Origin: JANOQP01 sp044227705
Lineage (GTDB): Bacteria; Bacteroidota; Bacteroidia; Chitinophagales; Saprospiraceae
Assembly (NCBI GenBank): GCA_044227705.1
Contig: JBGAWE010000078.1
Location: forward strand, 1-18,745
DNA length: 18,745 nucleotides
Reading direction: 5' to 3'
Shown here: positions 1 through 10,499 of the stretch, piece after piece
Layout of the letters: each line of letters begins with the position of its first letter
Numbering within the stretch: the stretch's first letter is position 1
Notes under the pieces: generated by a model
Seen by the model: only the letters and a program-made list of their open reading frames with translations
Databases searched by the model: none
Told to the model about the DNA's origin: nothing
Position numbers and translations under genes: made by a program

Positions 1-37
1 CCTGAAATGGGCCAAAATGGCTTCCGGTAAATGGAGT

Positions 38-61
38 CGGCCGGGCTTTCGGGCTTTTTTC
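38..61 (+). terminator. weak hairpin plus T-run, possible terminator of an upstream gene
   Basis: A short GC-rich stem of about 4 bp with a bulge (GCCG pairing with CGGGC) is followed directly by TTTTTTC. It lies just left of the first gene and could end a transcript entering the window from the left. The stem is weak, so this is only a suggestion. The remaining bases of 1-87 show no gene and no clear TAnnTTTG promoter element. Confidence 0.3.
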
Positions 62-87
62 AAAAAACACACACAAACTAGGGTGAC

Positions 88-2598
88 ATGATTTTCTCCA
101 ACTACTCAAAACCGGCCTGGTGGCGGTCGGGCAGCTTTATGGCCGCTGGACTGGCCGGTTCGCCGGGGGACTTGTTCTCTCAAAAAAGGGCGGGCGGAAA
201 GGGCGTTTTCACCTTTCTCATGGTGATGGCCGGGCTGTTGGCCGTCCGCCAAAATGTCACAGCACAGACGAACTACGACAACACCACCTCCGGTGCCATC
301 ACCGACAACGGCTGCTCGTCGAACAGCAACCTCACGCGCACCTTCACCGTCACCGGCAACACACAGGTGACGGACGTCAACCTCGGCATCAACATCACGC
401 ACGCCAACCGGGGCGACATCACCGTCAAGCTCACATCACCCGCCGGATCGACGGTCTCGCTCGTCTTGCCAGCCAACGACGCCAACGACAATTATGACGT
501 GCTGCTCGACAGCGACGTGGCCACCGCCCTCAACGACGGCTCCAACGACGACGTCGCCGCGCCGCTCTACGACCGTTCGGCCAAACCCAGCAACTCGCTC
601 GACGCCTTCGACGGGCAGGCCGCCGCCGGGACCTGGACGCTGACCATCTGCGACGACATCGCGGGCTTCACCGGCACTTTCAACAGCGCGAGGCTGCAAC
701 TGACCACTGTCGCCTCCAGCGGCGCGAGCTGCACGAACTACTCGATATTCGCCCTCAACTACACCAACAGCACCATCTCGCGCTTCAACGACGCGGGCAC
801 CTACATCAACTCGCCCATCGCCTCGGGCCTCTCCAACCCCAACGGCGCCTACCAGCTCAACACCGGCGAGGTGCTCATCTGCAACGGCGGCAACAACACC
901 GTCCTCAAGTACAACCCCTATACCGGAGCCTCGCTCGGGACCTTCATCTCGGCTGCCGCGGGCGGACTCCAGTTTCCAGAGCAGATAAAAAGGGGCCCCG
1001 ACGGCTACCTATACATCACGGCGCAGACCAACAGTGTCGTTAAAAAATTCGACTACACGACCGGTGCGCTCATCGGCGGCTTCACCTGCGGCTCGGCACA
1101 GGGCGTCGACAAGCCAATCGGCCTCGCTTTCATCGGGACGGACATGTACGTTTCCAACTCGAGCACGACGGCCGGGGCGACCAACCAAATCCGGAAGTAC
1201 AACTACTCGACTGGTGCCTACGTCTCCACCCTCTACACCTACCCATCGGGCGAAATCCCGCGGGGCATGGACACGGGGACGGACGGGAACCTCTACGTCG
1301 TCGTGAAGACCTCGACCGGTGCGCGCATCGACAAGTTCACCATGCCCGCCGGGGTGAGGACGACCTTCGTCACGATGGACAGCGGCTCCGGCCCCTATGC
1401 AGGCATCAAATGGGGCCCCGACGGCGAGTTGTACATCGCCGACTACCTCGAAAACGAGGTGCAGCGGTACAGCGCACTTGGCATACAAGACCTGGCGATA
1501 AGCACCAACTTGAGCGGGCCGCACTTTGTCGTCTTCGTAGGCTGTTCGGCACTGGCCACCAACTTCCTTATCAGCAGCTCGGGCTGCACGCTGCCCACCG
1601 GTGGGGTGCAGACGACCGTCACGGGCGGCGTGCCACCGTACAGCTACCTGTGGTCGAACGGGGCCACCACGAAGGACATCTCCTTGCTCTCGCCCGGCAC
1701 CTACACCCTCACCGTGACCGACTGGAGCGGCGTGACGAGCATCTCTTCGGCGGTGATTGCGGACAACAACATCACGTCCATCACGCAGAGCAATGTCGTC
1801 TGCTCTGACAACGGAACGCCCCACAACAAGAACGACGACTACTACACGGCCGACATCACCGTCGCCTTCAACGGCAAGCCGTCGAGCGGGTACCTCAACC
1901 TCTCCGGTGCGGCCACCGCGACCATCCCCGTGACGGCCACGACGACCAACACCTCGCACACCTTCACTGGGGTGCAAGTGCCAGCCAACGGCACTGCCCA
2001 GTCGATAACCGCCACTTGGTCGGCGCAGGTGACCTGCACCCTGACCAGCGCGATGACCCCCGTCGCAGCCTGCAGCTCGTGCCCGCTCGGCGCGAACGCA
2101 GGGGCCGACGCGACCATCTGCAGCGGCGCGGGCACCACCATCGGCTCGGCCTCGGTCGTGGGCTACACCTATGCATGGTCGCCGACGACGGGCCTTTCCT
2201 CCTCGACCGTCTCCAACCCGACCGCCAGCCCGACTGCCACGACGACGTACACGGTCACCGTCAGCAACTCGCTCGGCTGCACCCAAACCGATGTCGTCAT
2301 CGTCACGGTCAACCCCACGCCGACGGCCTCGGCGAGCAGCAACTCGCCCTGCCTCCCCGGCACGGTCAGCCTTAAAGGCGGTGCCTCGGGCGCCAATCCT
2401 CCCTACTCCTATTCGTGGACAGGTCCGCTGAACTACACGAGCAGCAACAAGAACCCCTCGTTCACGGCATATTCGACAGCCTATGCGGGGACTTATTCGG
2501 TCGTGGCGACCTCGTCCAACGGCTGCTCCTCGGCGGCGGCGGCCACAACCGTTTCGTTCTCATCCACTCCGGCCAACCCCGGCACCATCAACTATTGA
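88..2598 (+). CDS. secreted modular protein: P-domain, beta-propeller, SprB-like and PKD-like modules
   Basis: 836 aa, predicted exported and surface-associated or extracellular. The N-terminus has a long charged region, then a hydrophobic stretch at about residues 40-56 ending near VTAQ, which looks like a signal peptide with a late start. Modules in order: a proprotein-convertase-type P-domain at about 64-206 (features such as GDITVKLTSPAGS and the ending GTWTLTICDD); an NHL-like six-bladed propeller at about 214-470 with repeated GPDGxLYI-type strands; an SprB-like repeat at about 490-557 (GGVPPYSYLWSNGATT then LSPGTYTLTVTD); a less clear beta domain; and two PKD/Ig-like modules at about 665-824 (YAWSPTTGLSS and the TYTVTVSNSLGCT type). 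Such architectures occur in Bacteroidota type IX secretion cargo, but no type IX C-terminal sorting domain is visible and the protein ends abruptly after the last PKD-like module. No enzyme active site is recognisable, so an adhesive or structural role is inferred. The ATG at 88 is the only sensible start. Confidence 0.8.
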   Translation: MIFSNYSKPAWWRSGSFMAAGLAGSPGDLFSQKRAGGKGVFTFLMVMAGLLAVRQNVTAQTNYDNTTSGAITDNGCSSNSNLTRTFTVTGNTQVTDVNLGINITHANRGDITVKLTSPAGSTVSLVLPANDANDNYDVLLDSDVATALNDGSNDDVAAPLYDRSAKPSNSLDAFDGQAAAGTWTLTICDDIAGFTGTFNSARLQLTTVASSGASCTNYSIFALNYTNSTISRFNDAGTYINSPIASGLSNPNGAYQLNTGEVLICNGGNNTVLKYNPYTGASLGTFISAAAGGLQFPEQIKRGPDGYLYITAQTNSVVKKFDYTTGALIGGFTCGSAQGVDKPIGLAFIGTDMYVSNSSTTAGATNQIRKYNYSTGAYVSTLYTYPSGEIPRGMDTGTDGNLYVVVKTSTGARIDKFTMPAGVRTTFVTMDSGSGPYAGIKWGPDGELYIADYLENEVQRYSALGIQDLAISTNLSGPHFVVFVGCSALATNFLISSSGCTLPTGGVQTTVTGGVPPYSYLWSNGATTKDISLLSPGTYTLTVTDWSGVTSISSAVIADNNITSITQSNVVCSDNGTPHNKNDDYYTADITVAFNGKPSSGYLNLSGAATATIPVTATTTNTSHTFTGVQVPANGTAQSITATWSAQVTCTLTSAMTPVAACSSCPLGANAGADATICSGAGTTIGSASVVGYTYAWSPTTGLSSSTVSNPTASPTATTTYTVTVSNSLGCTQTDVVIVTVNPTPTASASSNSPCLPGTVSLKGGASGANPPYSYSWTGPLNYTSSNKNPSFTAYSTAYAGTYSVVATSSNGCSSAAAATTVSFSSTPANPGTINY

Positions 2599-2620
2599 CC
2601 GGCCCCTTTCGGGGAAATGA

Positions 2621-2659
2621 AAAAAGCCAACACGTTGATTTTCAGCGTGTTGGCTTTTT
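2621..2659 (+). terminator. strong bidirectional intrinsic terminator
   Basis: A perfect 14-bp stem (AAAAAGCCAACACG at 2621-2634 against its complement at 2646-2659) encloses an 11-nt loop and is followed by a C/T-rich tail (CTTTTTC). It lies 22 nt after the stop of the secreted-protein gene. The A-run on the left gives a T-run on the other strand, so it can also end the leftward transcript of the gene ending at 2692. It sits between two convergent genes, as expected for a shared terminator. Confidence 0.93.
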
Positions 2660-2691
2660 CTTTTTCAGGCAGTTTGAGTGCTAACAGGGCA

Positions 2692-3117
2692 TCACTTGTG
2701 CATCTTTTTCAACAGCAGCATGGCCGAATCCTCCGAAATCTCAACCGGGCAGAGGAAGTTGTGCAGGTAGCCGTTGCGCTGCACGAGGAAGACGTACTTC
2801 CGCTCGCCCGGCCCCACTTGGATGCGGGTGTCGGCAATCTTGGCCTTCTTCTTTTTGCCGTATGCCTGGACGGAAAAGACGTGCTCGCCAGCCGCCACCT
2901 TCCGGGCGACGACGCGGTTGTTGCGGATTTTGCAGGCCAGTTCGTCGTCCAAAAAAGCCTTGTAGCGGATGCCGCTCCCCGCGAAACCGGTGCAGCGGAT
3001 GAAGACCACCTCGCCCTGCGCGTCGGTCGCCGACAGCGGTTTTTCGGAAAAGGCGTCCTGAGAAAAGGCCATCGAGGCGAGCAGCGAAAAGAGGGCGAGC
3101 AAACCTGATTTCTTCAT
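2692..3117 (-). CDS. small secreted DUF2846-like protein
   Basis: 141 aa starting at MKKSGLLALFSLLASMAFSQ, a standard signal peptide with cleavage likely after FSQ. No lipobox cysteine is present, so a periplasmic rather than lipoprotein location is expected. The mature part (about residues 33-141) is a beta-rich domain resembling DUF2846: a strand GEVVFIRC, then YKAFLDDELACKI, a conserved-looking VAAGEHVFSV turn, and GPGERKYVFLVQRNG, with a short amphipathic tail (EDSAMLLLKKMHK). That pattern of 'small value, name of a property, presented on a beta sandwich' matches the family, but its molecular function is not known to me. The ATG at 3117 is chosen because it begins the signal peptide; the longer upstream open frame is not coding. 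The gene is divergent from the nuclease gene at 3247. Confidence 0.75.
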   Translation of the reverse strand: MKKSGLLALFSLLASMAFSQDAFSEKPLSATDAQGEVVFIRCTGFAGSGIRYKAFLDDELACKIRNNRVVARKVAAGEHVFSVQAYGKKKKAKIADTRIQVGPGERKYVFLVQRNGYLHNFLCPVEISEDSAMLLLKKMHK

Positions 3118-3215
3118 GGGAAAATTTGGTTGGTGAATGAACGCCGCCCAGAACGAGGCACAACAAGGGCGATTTCCGCCCGCTGAAAAATTAACGGCCC
3201 GCCCGCCCGCGCCTC

Positions 3216-3223
3216 TAAATTCG
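3216..3223 (+). promoter_or_regulatory. candidate -7 promoter element for the nuclease gene
   Basis: TAAATTCG, a near match to the Bacteroidota -7 element TAnnTTTG (one base different), lies 23 nt upstream of the ATG at 3247. No convincing -33 TTG is seen. The other direction of this 129-nt divergent intergenic region has only a weak candidate, TAATTTTT at 3186-3193 on the minus strand. Confidence 0.4.
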
Positions 3224-3246
3224 CCGCCGACAAGCCCAACGCGCCC

Positions 3247-5943
3247 ATGACCTTCCACTTCGGCCTCGACTTTGACGGCCCCGTCCATCGGGGAATTGGC
3301 GACGAGACCGCCCCCTTTTTCGGCCCGAAATCGCTCATCTGCTGGCTCGAAACCGCGCTCGGCCTCGGCTCGCGGCCCGACAACACCGACTATCTGCGGA
3401 TCGAGCTTTTCCGCCAGTCGCTCAAAAGGTGCCTCGCCGAGCGGCCGACGGCTTTTTTCGCGATGAGCTTCGAGGCCGACCGCTTCGCCACCGCCCAGCA
3501 CCTGCTCGAGTGGCGAGACGAGCTTTTGTCCGCCGGCTGGGATTTTGAGTTCGATGACGATGGCCCGAGCCGTCTCGCCGACCTCGCCGCGGCCGAGGTT
3601 TTCTTCCGTGAAAAAATCAACGACGCCGGCCTCAACCCGCAAGCCTTCGGCTGGGCCGACAGGCTCGATCAAATTGCGCAAGCCCTTGATAATCAGCAAG
3701 TTGGGATTGATAGAATCTTGCTGCACGAACCGTTCGACCTCCTCCCCCTCGGCTTGCAGCGGTTGTTCTCCATCTTGAGAAAAGGAGGCACGTCCATCGG
3801 GCCAGCCGAAATCGGGTCGGGCGAGAAGGCCGTCGCCGCGCTGGATTTTCTACAAAAAAAACTGCTGAACCCGGCTGCCGCGACGGCTCCCGGCCAATTC
3901 GCAGTCCGCAATCCCGAATCTGTAATTTTCATTTTGAAGGCCTCCCGCGAGGCCGACCTCGCTGCCTTCTTCGCCGGGTTTTTGAGAAAGAACCCGCCGC
4001 TGTCGCCCGTATTCCTCGTCCCCGAGCGGTCGCGGCTGCTCGACGAGGCCTGCGCTCGCGAGGGCCTGCCGTCTATGGGCGTGCTATCCGCCTCGCTTGC
4101 CCGGCCGTCGCTGCAACTTTTGAAACTCGCCACCGCCTTCCTCTGGGAGCCTATCGACGTGGCGAAGGTTTTGGAGTTCGCCACGCTGCCGATAAAGCCG
4201 CTCGACGACGGCCTTGCGCTCCTCGTCGCGCGGCTGCTGGCCGAGAAACCAGGATTGAACAACGACCGCTGGCTGGCCGCGACGGCCGAGTTTTTCGAGA
4301 AGAACCCAGAAGCCGTCAACGCGAAAACCCAGTTCAACTTCTGGTTCAACCGCCGCCGCCACCGCTGGACGGACGACGTGCCGAAACGGGAGGTCTCCGC
4401 CATTTTTGAATTCCTAAACAACTGGGCATCAACAGCTTACGAGGAAACCGGCGGTCGGCACCCGTCGCTGCTCGTCCTCGCCGACCAGTCGCGGCGCATC
4501 CGTGAGCTGCTCGACGCGCTGCCCGAGGCGCGGCTCGGCTTCCTCGAAATCGAGCGCATCGTGCGGACGATTTACCAGCCCGCGCCGCTCTCCGTCGGGT
4601 CGGCGGAGTTGGGGCATTTCCCGTTCGTCCACGCGCCGGGCGCGATGGCTGGAGAGGCGGACGATCTCGTCTGGTGGAATTTTTCGCACAGCGAACCGAC
4701 CCGTTTTCCGAACCGGTGGACGGCGGCCGAGCGCGGCTTTTTGGAAGAAAAAGGCATCAGGCTGGCGACGGCCGAGCAGCAGAACCGGCTCAACCGGCTG
4801 CGCCAAATCCGCCCAATCCTGCGGGCGAGGCGGCGCGTCTTTTTGATCTCACCCGAAAAAGTGGCGGGCGAGGCGATGCAGCCGCACCTGTTGATGGGCG
4901 ACCTCGAGGCCATCTTCGGCCATGAGTTTCACTCGCTGATTTACGACCTCGAAAAGCCCGAGGACCGCGCTCGGCTTGGCCACAATTTCAATTTGCCGGA
5001 GGAGGTCTTTTTGGAAAAAACGCACCGCCGCCGCCCCGGCCCGTTCGTCGAAATCCGTCGCCCCGAGGCTTTGCGGCAGCCGCCGCACGAGACGCCGACC
5101 GCGCTGGAAAAGCTATTCTACTATCCGCATCAATGGTTTTTCGACGGCAAGGCGCGGCTGCGACCAGCCTCCATCCTCTCCGTCTCGGGCGAGACGACCT
5201 TGATGGGCAACCTCGCCCACCGGTTTTTCGAGGACTTGTTGCGCGAGGAATTCCATCAAATGGACCAAAAGACCGTCGATGAATGGGTCAACCGCGTCGC
5301 CGCCCGCCTGTTCGAGCGCGAGGGCGCGACGATGCTCCTTTATGGTCGGGAGCCAGAACGGGCAGCGTTTTTGACCAAAATCCGCCGGGCGGCATGGTCG
5401 CTGATTTCTTTGATAAGGGAAAACCACTGGCGCGTCGAGGCGACGGAGCAGGAGCTGAACGGCCTTTTCTGCGGCCTCCCGATTCGCGGCAAGGCCGACC
5501 TCGTGCTCCTGCGAGGCGACGAGCGGGCGGTCGTCGACCTGAAGTGGAGCGGCTTCAACCGCCGCCGCGAGCTCATCCGAAACCGGGAGGATTTGCAGCT
5601 TGTCTTCTATTCAAAGCTCGCCGACCCGCCGCAGGTCTGGGCGCACACGGCCTATTTCATCATCGAGGACGCGAAGATGGTGGCGCGAAACACGCGAGCT
5701 TTTGCCCGCGCCATCGCCGTCGAGGAGGATGGCGACCACGAGGCGGCAGCGGCCGAGATTTTTGAAAAAATGGAGAAGACGTTCCGCTGGCGAATGGCCC
5801 AAATCGAGGACGGACGGCTCGAAATCCGCACGAAAGAGGCGGCAGCGCTGCTCGAGACCTTTTATGAGGGGCAGCTTTTCGAGCTTTTGGAGATGCGGAC
5901 GGAGTCGGCGAGGTGGGACGATTTCCGGGTTTTGATCGGGTGA
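3247..5943 (+). CDS. PD-(D/E)XK nuclease family protein, AddB/RecB-like
   Basis: 898 aa, probably the nuclease subunit of a RecBCD/AddAB-like DNA end-processing enzyme. The C-terminal third carries the RecB-type nuclease motifs: GNLAHRFFE with H658 and E662, GKADLVLL with D751, the core VVDLKW with D764 and K766, and QLVFY with Q784 and Y788. These are the metal-binding and catalytic positions of the family and all are intact. The N-terminal two thirds (from MTFHFGLDFDGP) has no visible Walker A motif, so it looks like the inactive helicase-like scaffold of an AddB-type protein rather than a working motor. A four-cysteine iron-sulphur arrangement as in Bacillus AddB is not seen. The length (about 900 aa) suits an AddB-like subunit. 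The usual UvrD/AddA helicase partner is not in the window; the next gene is the convergent lon. Nuclease assignment is firm; the complex and pathway are inferred. Confidence 0.85.
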   Translation: MTFHFGLDFDGPVHRGIGDETAPFFGPKSLICWLETALGLGSRPDNTDYLRIELFRQSLKRCLAERPTAFFAMSFEADRFATAQHLLEWRDELLSAGWDFEFDDDGPSRLADLAAAEVFFREKINDAGLNPQAFGWADRLDQIAQALDNQQVGIDRILLHEPFDLLPLGLQRLFSILRKGGTSIGPAEIGSGEKAVAALDFLQKKLLNPAAATAPGQFAVRNPESVIFILKASREADLAAFFAGFLRKNPPLSPVFLVPERSRLLDEACAREGLPSMGVLSASLARPSLQLLKLATAFLWEPIDVAKVLEFATLPIKPLDDGLALLVARLLAEKPGLNNDRWLAATAEFFEKNPEAVNAKTQFNFWFNRRRHRWTDDVPKREVSAIFEFLNNWASTAYEETGGRHPSLLVLADQSRRIRELLDALPEARLGFLEIERIVRTIYQPAPLSVGSAELGHFPFVHAPGAMAGEADDLVWWNFSHSEPTRFPNRWTAAERGFLEEKGIRLATAEQQNRLNRLRQIRPILRARRRVFLISPEKVAGEAMQPHLLMGDLEAIFGHEFHSLIYDLEKPEDRARLGHNFNLPEEVFLEKTHRRRPGPFVEIRRPEALRQPPHETPTALEKLFYYPHQWFFDGKARLRPASILSVSGETTLMGNLAHRFFEDLLREEFHQMDQKTVDEWVNRVAARLFEREGATMLLYGREPERAAFLTKIRRAAWSLISLIRENHWRVEATEQELNGLFCGLPIRGKADLVLLRGDERAVVDLKWSGFNRRRELIRNREDLQLVFYSKLADPPQVWAHTAYFIIEDAKMVARNTRAFARAIAVEEDGDHEAAAAEIFEKMEKTFRWRMAQIEDGRLEIRTKEAAALLETFYEGQLFELLEMRTESARWDDFRVLIG

Positions 5944-5945
5944 TG

Positions 5946-6018
5946 ATGGCACACGGATAAACACGGATGGGACATGGATTCAGTATCCGCGCCCCATCCG
6001 TGTTTATCCGTGTGCCAT
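5946..6018. repeat. perfect 26-bp inverted repeat between convergent genes
   Basis: Arms 5946-5971 and 5993-6018 are exact reverse complements, with a 21-nt loop. Each arm is built from a short internal repeat (ACACGGATAAACACGGAT). The element starts 2 nt after the nuclease stop and ends 5 nt before the lon stop. There is no T-run, so it does not look like a classical intrinsic terminator, though it could stop or stabilise both 3' ends. From memory, CACGGAT-based repeats are scattered through many environmental bacterial genomes, so it is probably a dispersed REP-like element. Confidence 0.9.
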
Positions 6019-6023
6019 GAAAA

Positions 6024-8462
<2,439 letters not shown>

Positions 8463-8524
8463 GTTATTGTCGTGGTTGACCGAGGCGGCGTAGTTGACCC
8501 TGTTTGATTAAAAAATCGATGGGG

Positions 8525-8532
8525 CAAAGGTC
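8525..8532 (-). promoter_or_regulatory. candidate -7 promoter element for lon
   Basis: On the minus strand this reads GACCTTTG followed by CCCC, one base off the Bacteroidota -7 element TAnnTTTG and in the common context TTTGCCCC. It lies 63 nt upstream of the lon ATG. No recognisable heat-shock operator (CIRCE) is seen in the leader. The lon leader carries a near repeat (GGTCAACTACG and GGTCAACCACG) at about 8470-8500 of unknown meaning. Confidence 0.45.
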
Positions 8533-8787
8533 GAAAAAGAAACCGGATGGCCGTCGGAGGAAAAAACGGTTTGTGTCAAACTGGCAGCAAAAACGGCCTA
8601 TGGCGGACGGCCGACGATGAACGGCAGGCGGCTCGCGATTGTGATCTTTGCAGGCAAACTTTGGTCAAAGACTTTGCCAGCGGCCGCTCGCCGCCACATC
8701 GGCTGACATTCTGGCAGGGACGGCCGCCCGGCGGGATTATCATTCTGTTTGCCGTTGGCCGTCTACCGCCCAGCGTCGGCCGCCGTC
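8533..8787. other. gene-free stretch between lon and the 8832 gene
   Basis: Together with the promoters, 8463-8831 holds 369 nt without a convincing gene. The open frame that runs from 8547 into the 8832 gene has no protein-like features before the signal peptide. The stretch contains several GGCCGTC/GGCCGCC-type repeats and a small dyad CTTTGGTCAAAG near 8662. I see no RNA gene or riboswitch in it. Confidence 0.5.
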
Positions 8788-8795
8788 TACTTTTG
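8788..8795 (+). promoter_or_regulatory. -7 promoter element TACTTTTG for the 8832 gene
   Basis: TACTTTTG is an exact match to TAnnTTTG and is followed by CCGCCCG, 36 nt upstream of the ATG at 8832. It also argues that translation begins at 8832, not at the in-frame ATG at 8547, which would lie upstream of the transcript start. Confidence 0.65.
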
Positions 8796-8831
8796 CCGCC
8801 CGATTTCTCATCTAAACTGAAAGTTGATTTC

Positions 8832-9767
8832 ATGAACAAAGCCCACTTTTTGCTGGCAACCCTGCTTTTGACCGCCGCCTCGACGGCCATCTCCCAATCG
8901 AAAAAAGCGGGCGGCGCCGACCTCCTGCTGGCCGAGACGACCGTCGGCGAAAGCGTCGGTTTTCAATATCAGTCGCGCATCGACGGCCGGCTGGCCCCCA
9001 TTTTCAAAACGGCGAACGAGCCTGGCGGCTTGATGAACTGGAACGCTTTCGTCGTCGTCCCGAGCATCGAAAAGACGGGCGAAAAGGCCGTCGATTCGCT
9101 CCCCGGCTCGACGGAGGCAACGTTGCGGCTGCGTTTTTCAGTAAAAAATGCCGTGACCAACCGCGTGATCTCGACCCGCGACGTGATGCTGCGCGGCACT
9201 GGGAGGCAAAAGGAGGAGTCGCTTGCCCGCGCCCTCGCCGCCATCCGGCCGACCAATTTCGAGCTGCGCCTCGCCGCCGACCGCATCCGGCAAGACATCC
9301 GCGACCACTTCCTCGTCAAATCCGACTCGGTCATGCTCGACGTGCAAAAGCTGCTGGCCGGAAAGCAGTTCGGTGAGGCGTTCGTTTTGGCGAACTCCGT
9401 CCCGGCCGACGCGCCGAAGGCCGCCGAGTTTGCGAAGCTGAAAGAGACGGCTTTCAACGGCTACGAGGAAGGCCTCTGCCAGTCGCTGAACAGCCGCGTC
9501 GAGACGGCTTTGGCTTCCGAAACGCCGAGCCGGGCGATGCAAGTCCTGGCGACGGCCGCGCCCGCCGGGCCTTGTGCAGCCGATATGAAACCGCGGCTCG
9601 CGGCAATCCAGTCGCGACTACCGGAGGACGCGGCGGCGGCTTATGGCTGGTTTTTCAAAAACTTTTCGGGTGAAAACGGTGCGGCTTCGAGCCGCGAAAT
9701 GACCGAGGCAGCCATCACTGCGGAGGTTTTGACGGGCGAGGGGGCACGGCTGCGGTATGTGAAGTGA
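8832..9767 (+). CDS. secreted protein of unknown function
   Basis: 311 aa with an N-terminal signal peptide (MNKAHFLLATLLLTAASTAISQ, cleavage likely after ISQ). I recognise no family. The mature part has a beta-rich first half (about residues 30-130, including a stretch that speaks of a stress- or parameter-type domain only by analogy) and a helical second half (about 135-300) rich in alanine with spaced hydrophobics, such as SVMLDVQKLLAGKQFGEAFVLAN, which looks like a helical-repeat or TPR-like arrangement. Two cysteines in the second half (in GLCQSL and GPCAAD) could form a disulphide. There are no membrane segments after the signal and no catalytic motif. The start is set by the signal peptide and by the promoter element just upstream. 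It stands alone, divergent from lon and convergent with the SRPBCC gene. Confidence 0.75.
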   Translation: MNKAHFLLATLLLTAASTAISQSKKAGGADLLLAETTVGESVGFQYQSRIDGRLAPIFKTANEPGGLMNWNAFVVVPSIEKTGEKAVDSLPGSTEATLRLRFSVKNAVTNRVISTRDVMLRGTGRQKEESLARALAAIRPTNFELRLAADRIRQDIRDHFLVKSDSVMLDVQKLLAGKQFGEAFVLANSVPADAPKAAEFAKLKETAFNGYEEGLCQSLNSRVETALASETPSRAMQVLATAAPAGPCAADMKPRLAAIQSRLPEDAAAAYGWFFKNFSGENGAASSREMTEAAITAEVLTGEGARLRYVK

Positions 9768-9788
9768 TGAATCTGGCCGTAAAGCGAA

Positions 9789-9825
9789 AGGGCCGCCTCC
9801 CATCGGGAAGCGGCCCTATTCTTTT
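9789..9825. terminator. bidirectional terminator between convergent genes
   Basis: An 8-bp GC-rich stem (AGGGCCGC at 9789-9796 with GCGGCCCT at 9810-9817) is extended inward past one mismatch by a 4-bp TCCC/GGGA stem with an ATC loop. ATTCTTTT follows on the plus strand; on the minus strand the tail is CCCTTTCGCTTT. It lies between the stops at 9767 (+) and 9828 (-). Confidence 0.85.
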
Positions 9826-9827
9826 GC

Positions 9828-10274
9828 TCAATCCCCGAGCGTCTCGACGGCGGACTTGAGGTTCTGGACATCTTTTTTGTGCCGCTGCTGGAGCTTTCCC
9901 CGCGTCGCCCAAAAAAGCAGGTGGGCGAGCCAGGTTTTCGGCGCGTACTCGAAGGTTATTTTCAACTCCGTCCGCCGGTCGCCTTTTGCCCGAAGCTCGC
10001 TCCGCTGGCGGATGTCGACCTGTTCGTGGCGCAGGGTGTGCTCGTAAAGCTCGCCTTCGCGGGCGGAGGTGATTTCCTCCATGAGGGCGAACTGGCGGCC
10101 GCTCTCGCGGAAAAACTGGCGGCTAATCGAGCCGACCTTCCCGTCCGCGCCTTTGATGCGCTCCTGGCGGACGAAATTGGTGAGCCAAAGGGGCTTGTTC
10201 TCATCGTCTGTGAGGAAGTCGTAGACCACTGAAGGAGGCTGCTCAATGTCCACGACAGTGCTTAATCGATCCAT
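9828..10274 (-). CDS. SRPBCC (START/polyketide cyclase-like) fold protein
   Basis: 148 aa, cytoplasmic, no signal peptide. The start VVDIEQPPSVVYDFLTDDENKPLW has the opening typical of SRPBCC proteins, in which a hydrophobic cavity formed by a beta sheet around a long C-terminal helix binds a ligand. The C-terminal helix is visible from about residue 118 (LFWATRGKLQQRHKKDVQNLKSAVETLGD). The ligand cannot be told from sequence. The start at 10274 (MDRLST) fits the family; an in-frame ATG at 10298 would add eight residues and cannot be excluded. A good promoter lies upstream. Convergent with the secreted protein gene at 8832. Confidence 0.75.
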   Translation of the reverse strand: MDRLSTVVDIEQPPSVVYDFLTDDENKPLWLTNFVRQERIKGADGKVGSISRQFFRESGRQFALMEEITSAREGELYEHTLRHEQVDIRQRSELRAKGDRRTELKITFEYAPKTWLAHLLFWATRGKLQQRHKKDVQNLKSAVETLGD

Positions 10275-10349
10275 CAAATAGGTGATTCGTGAAACCATCC
10301 CGGCCGTTTCGGGGGGCGTTTTCCCGGCGGCCGGATTTCAATTGTTCAA

Positions 10350-10380
10350 CAAAAATAGAGCCTCGGCCGAGATTTGTCAA
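10350..10380 (-). promoter_or_regulatory. Bacteroidota-type promoter of the SRPBCC gene
   Basis: On the minus strand, TTG (10378-10380) is followed after 20 nt by TATTTTTG (10350-10357), an exact TAnnTTTG -7 element with a -33 TTG at usual spacing. Predicted transcription starts near 10343, giving a leader of about 70 nt to the ATG at 10274. This is the best-formed promoter in the window. Confidence 0.75.
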
Positions 10381-10499
10381 CCCCGGCGACGGGCTACGCA
10401 TCTCGCCAGGATTCCATCCGACGGCCTAAACGATTGAGAATCAGCGGCTTGCCCAGCGGGATTTTTCTAGAACAATTTATCGGGCGGCGCGGCTGGCGG

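Noticed and set aside
2617..3108. Plus-strand open frame starting MKKANTLIFSVLAFSFSG, which looks like a signal peptide.
   Set aside because: Its first codons are the terminator hairpin 2621-2659, and the rest is antisense to the DUF2846-like gene, which has its own signal peptide on the minus strand.
8547..8831. N-terminal extension of the 8832 gene from an in-frame ATG at 8547.
   Set aside because: The extension has no protein-like features, a perfect -7 promoter element at 8788 lies inside it, and the signal peptide begins at 8832.
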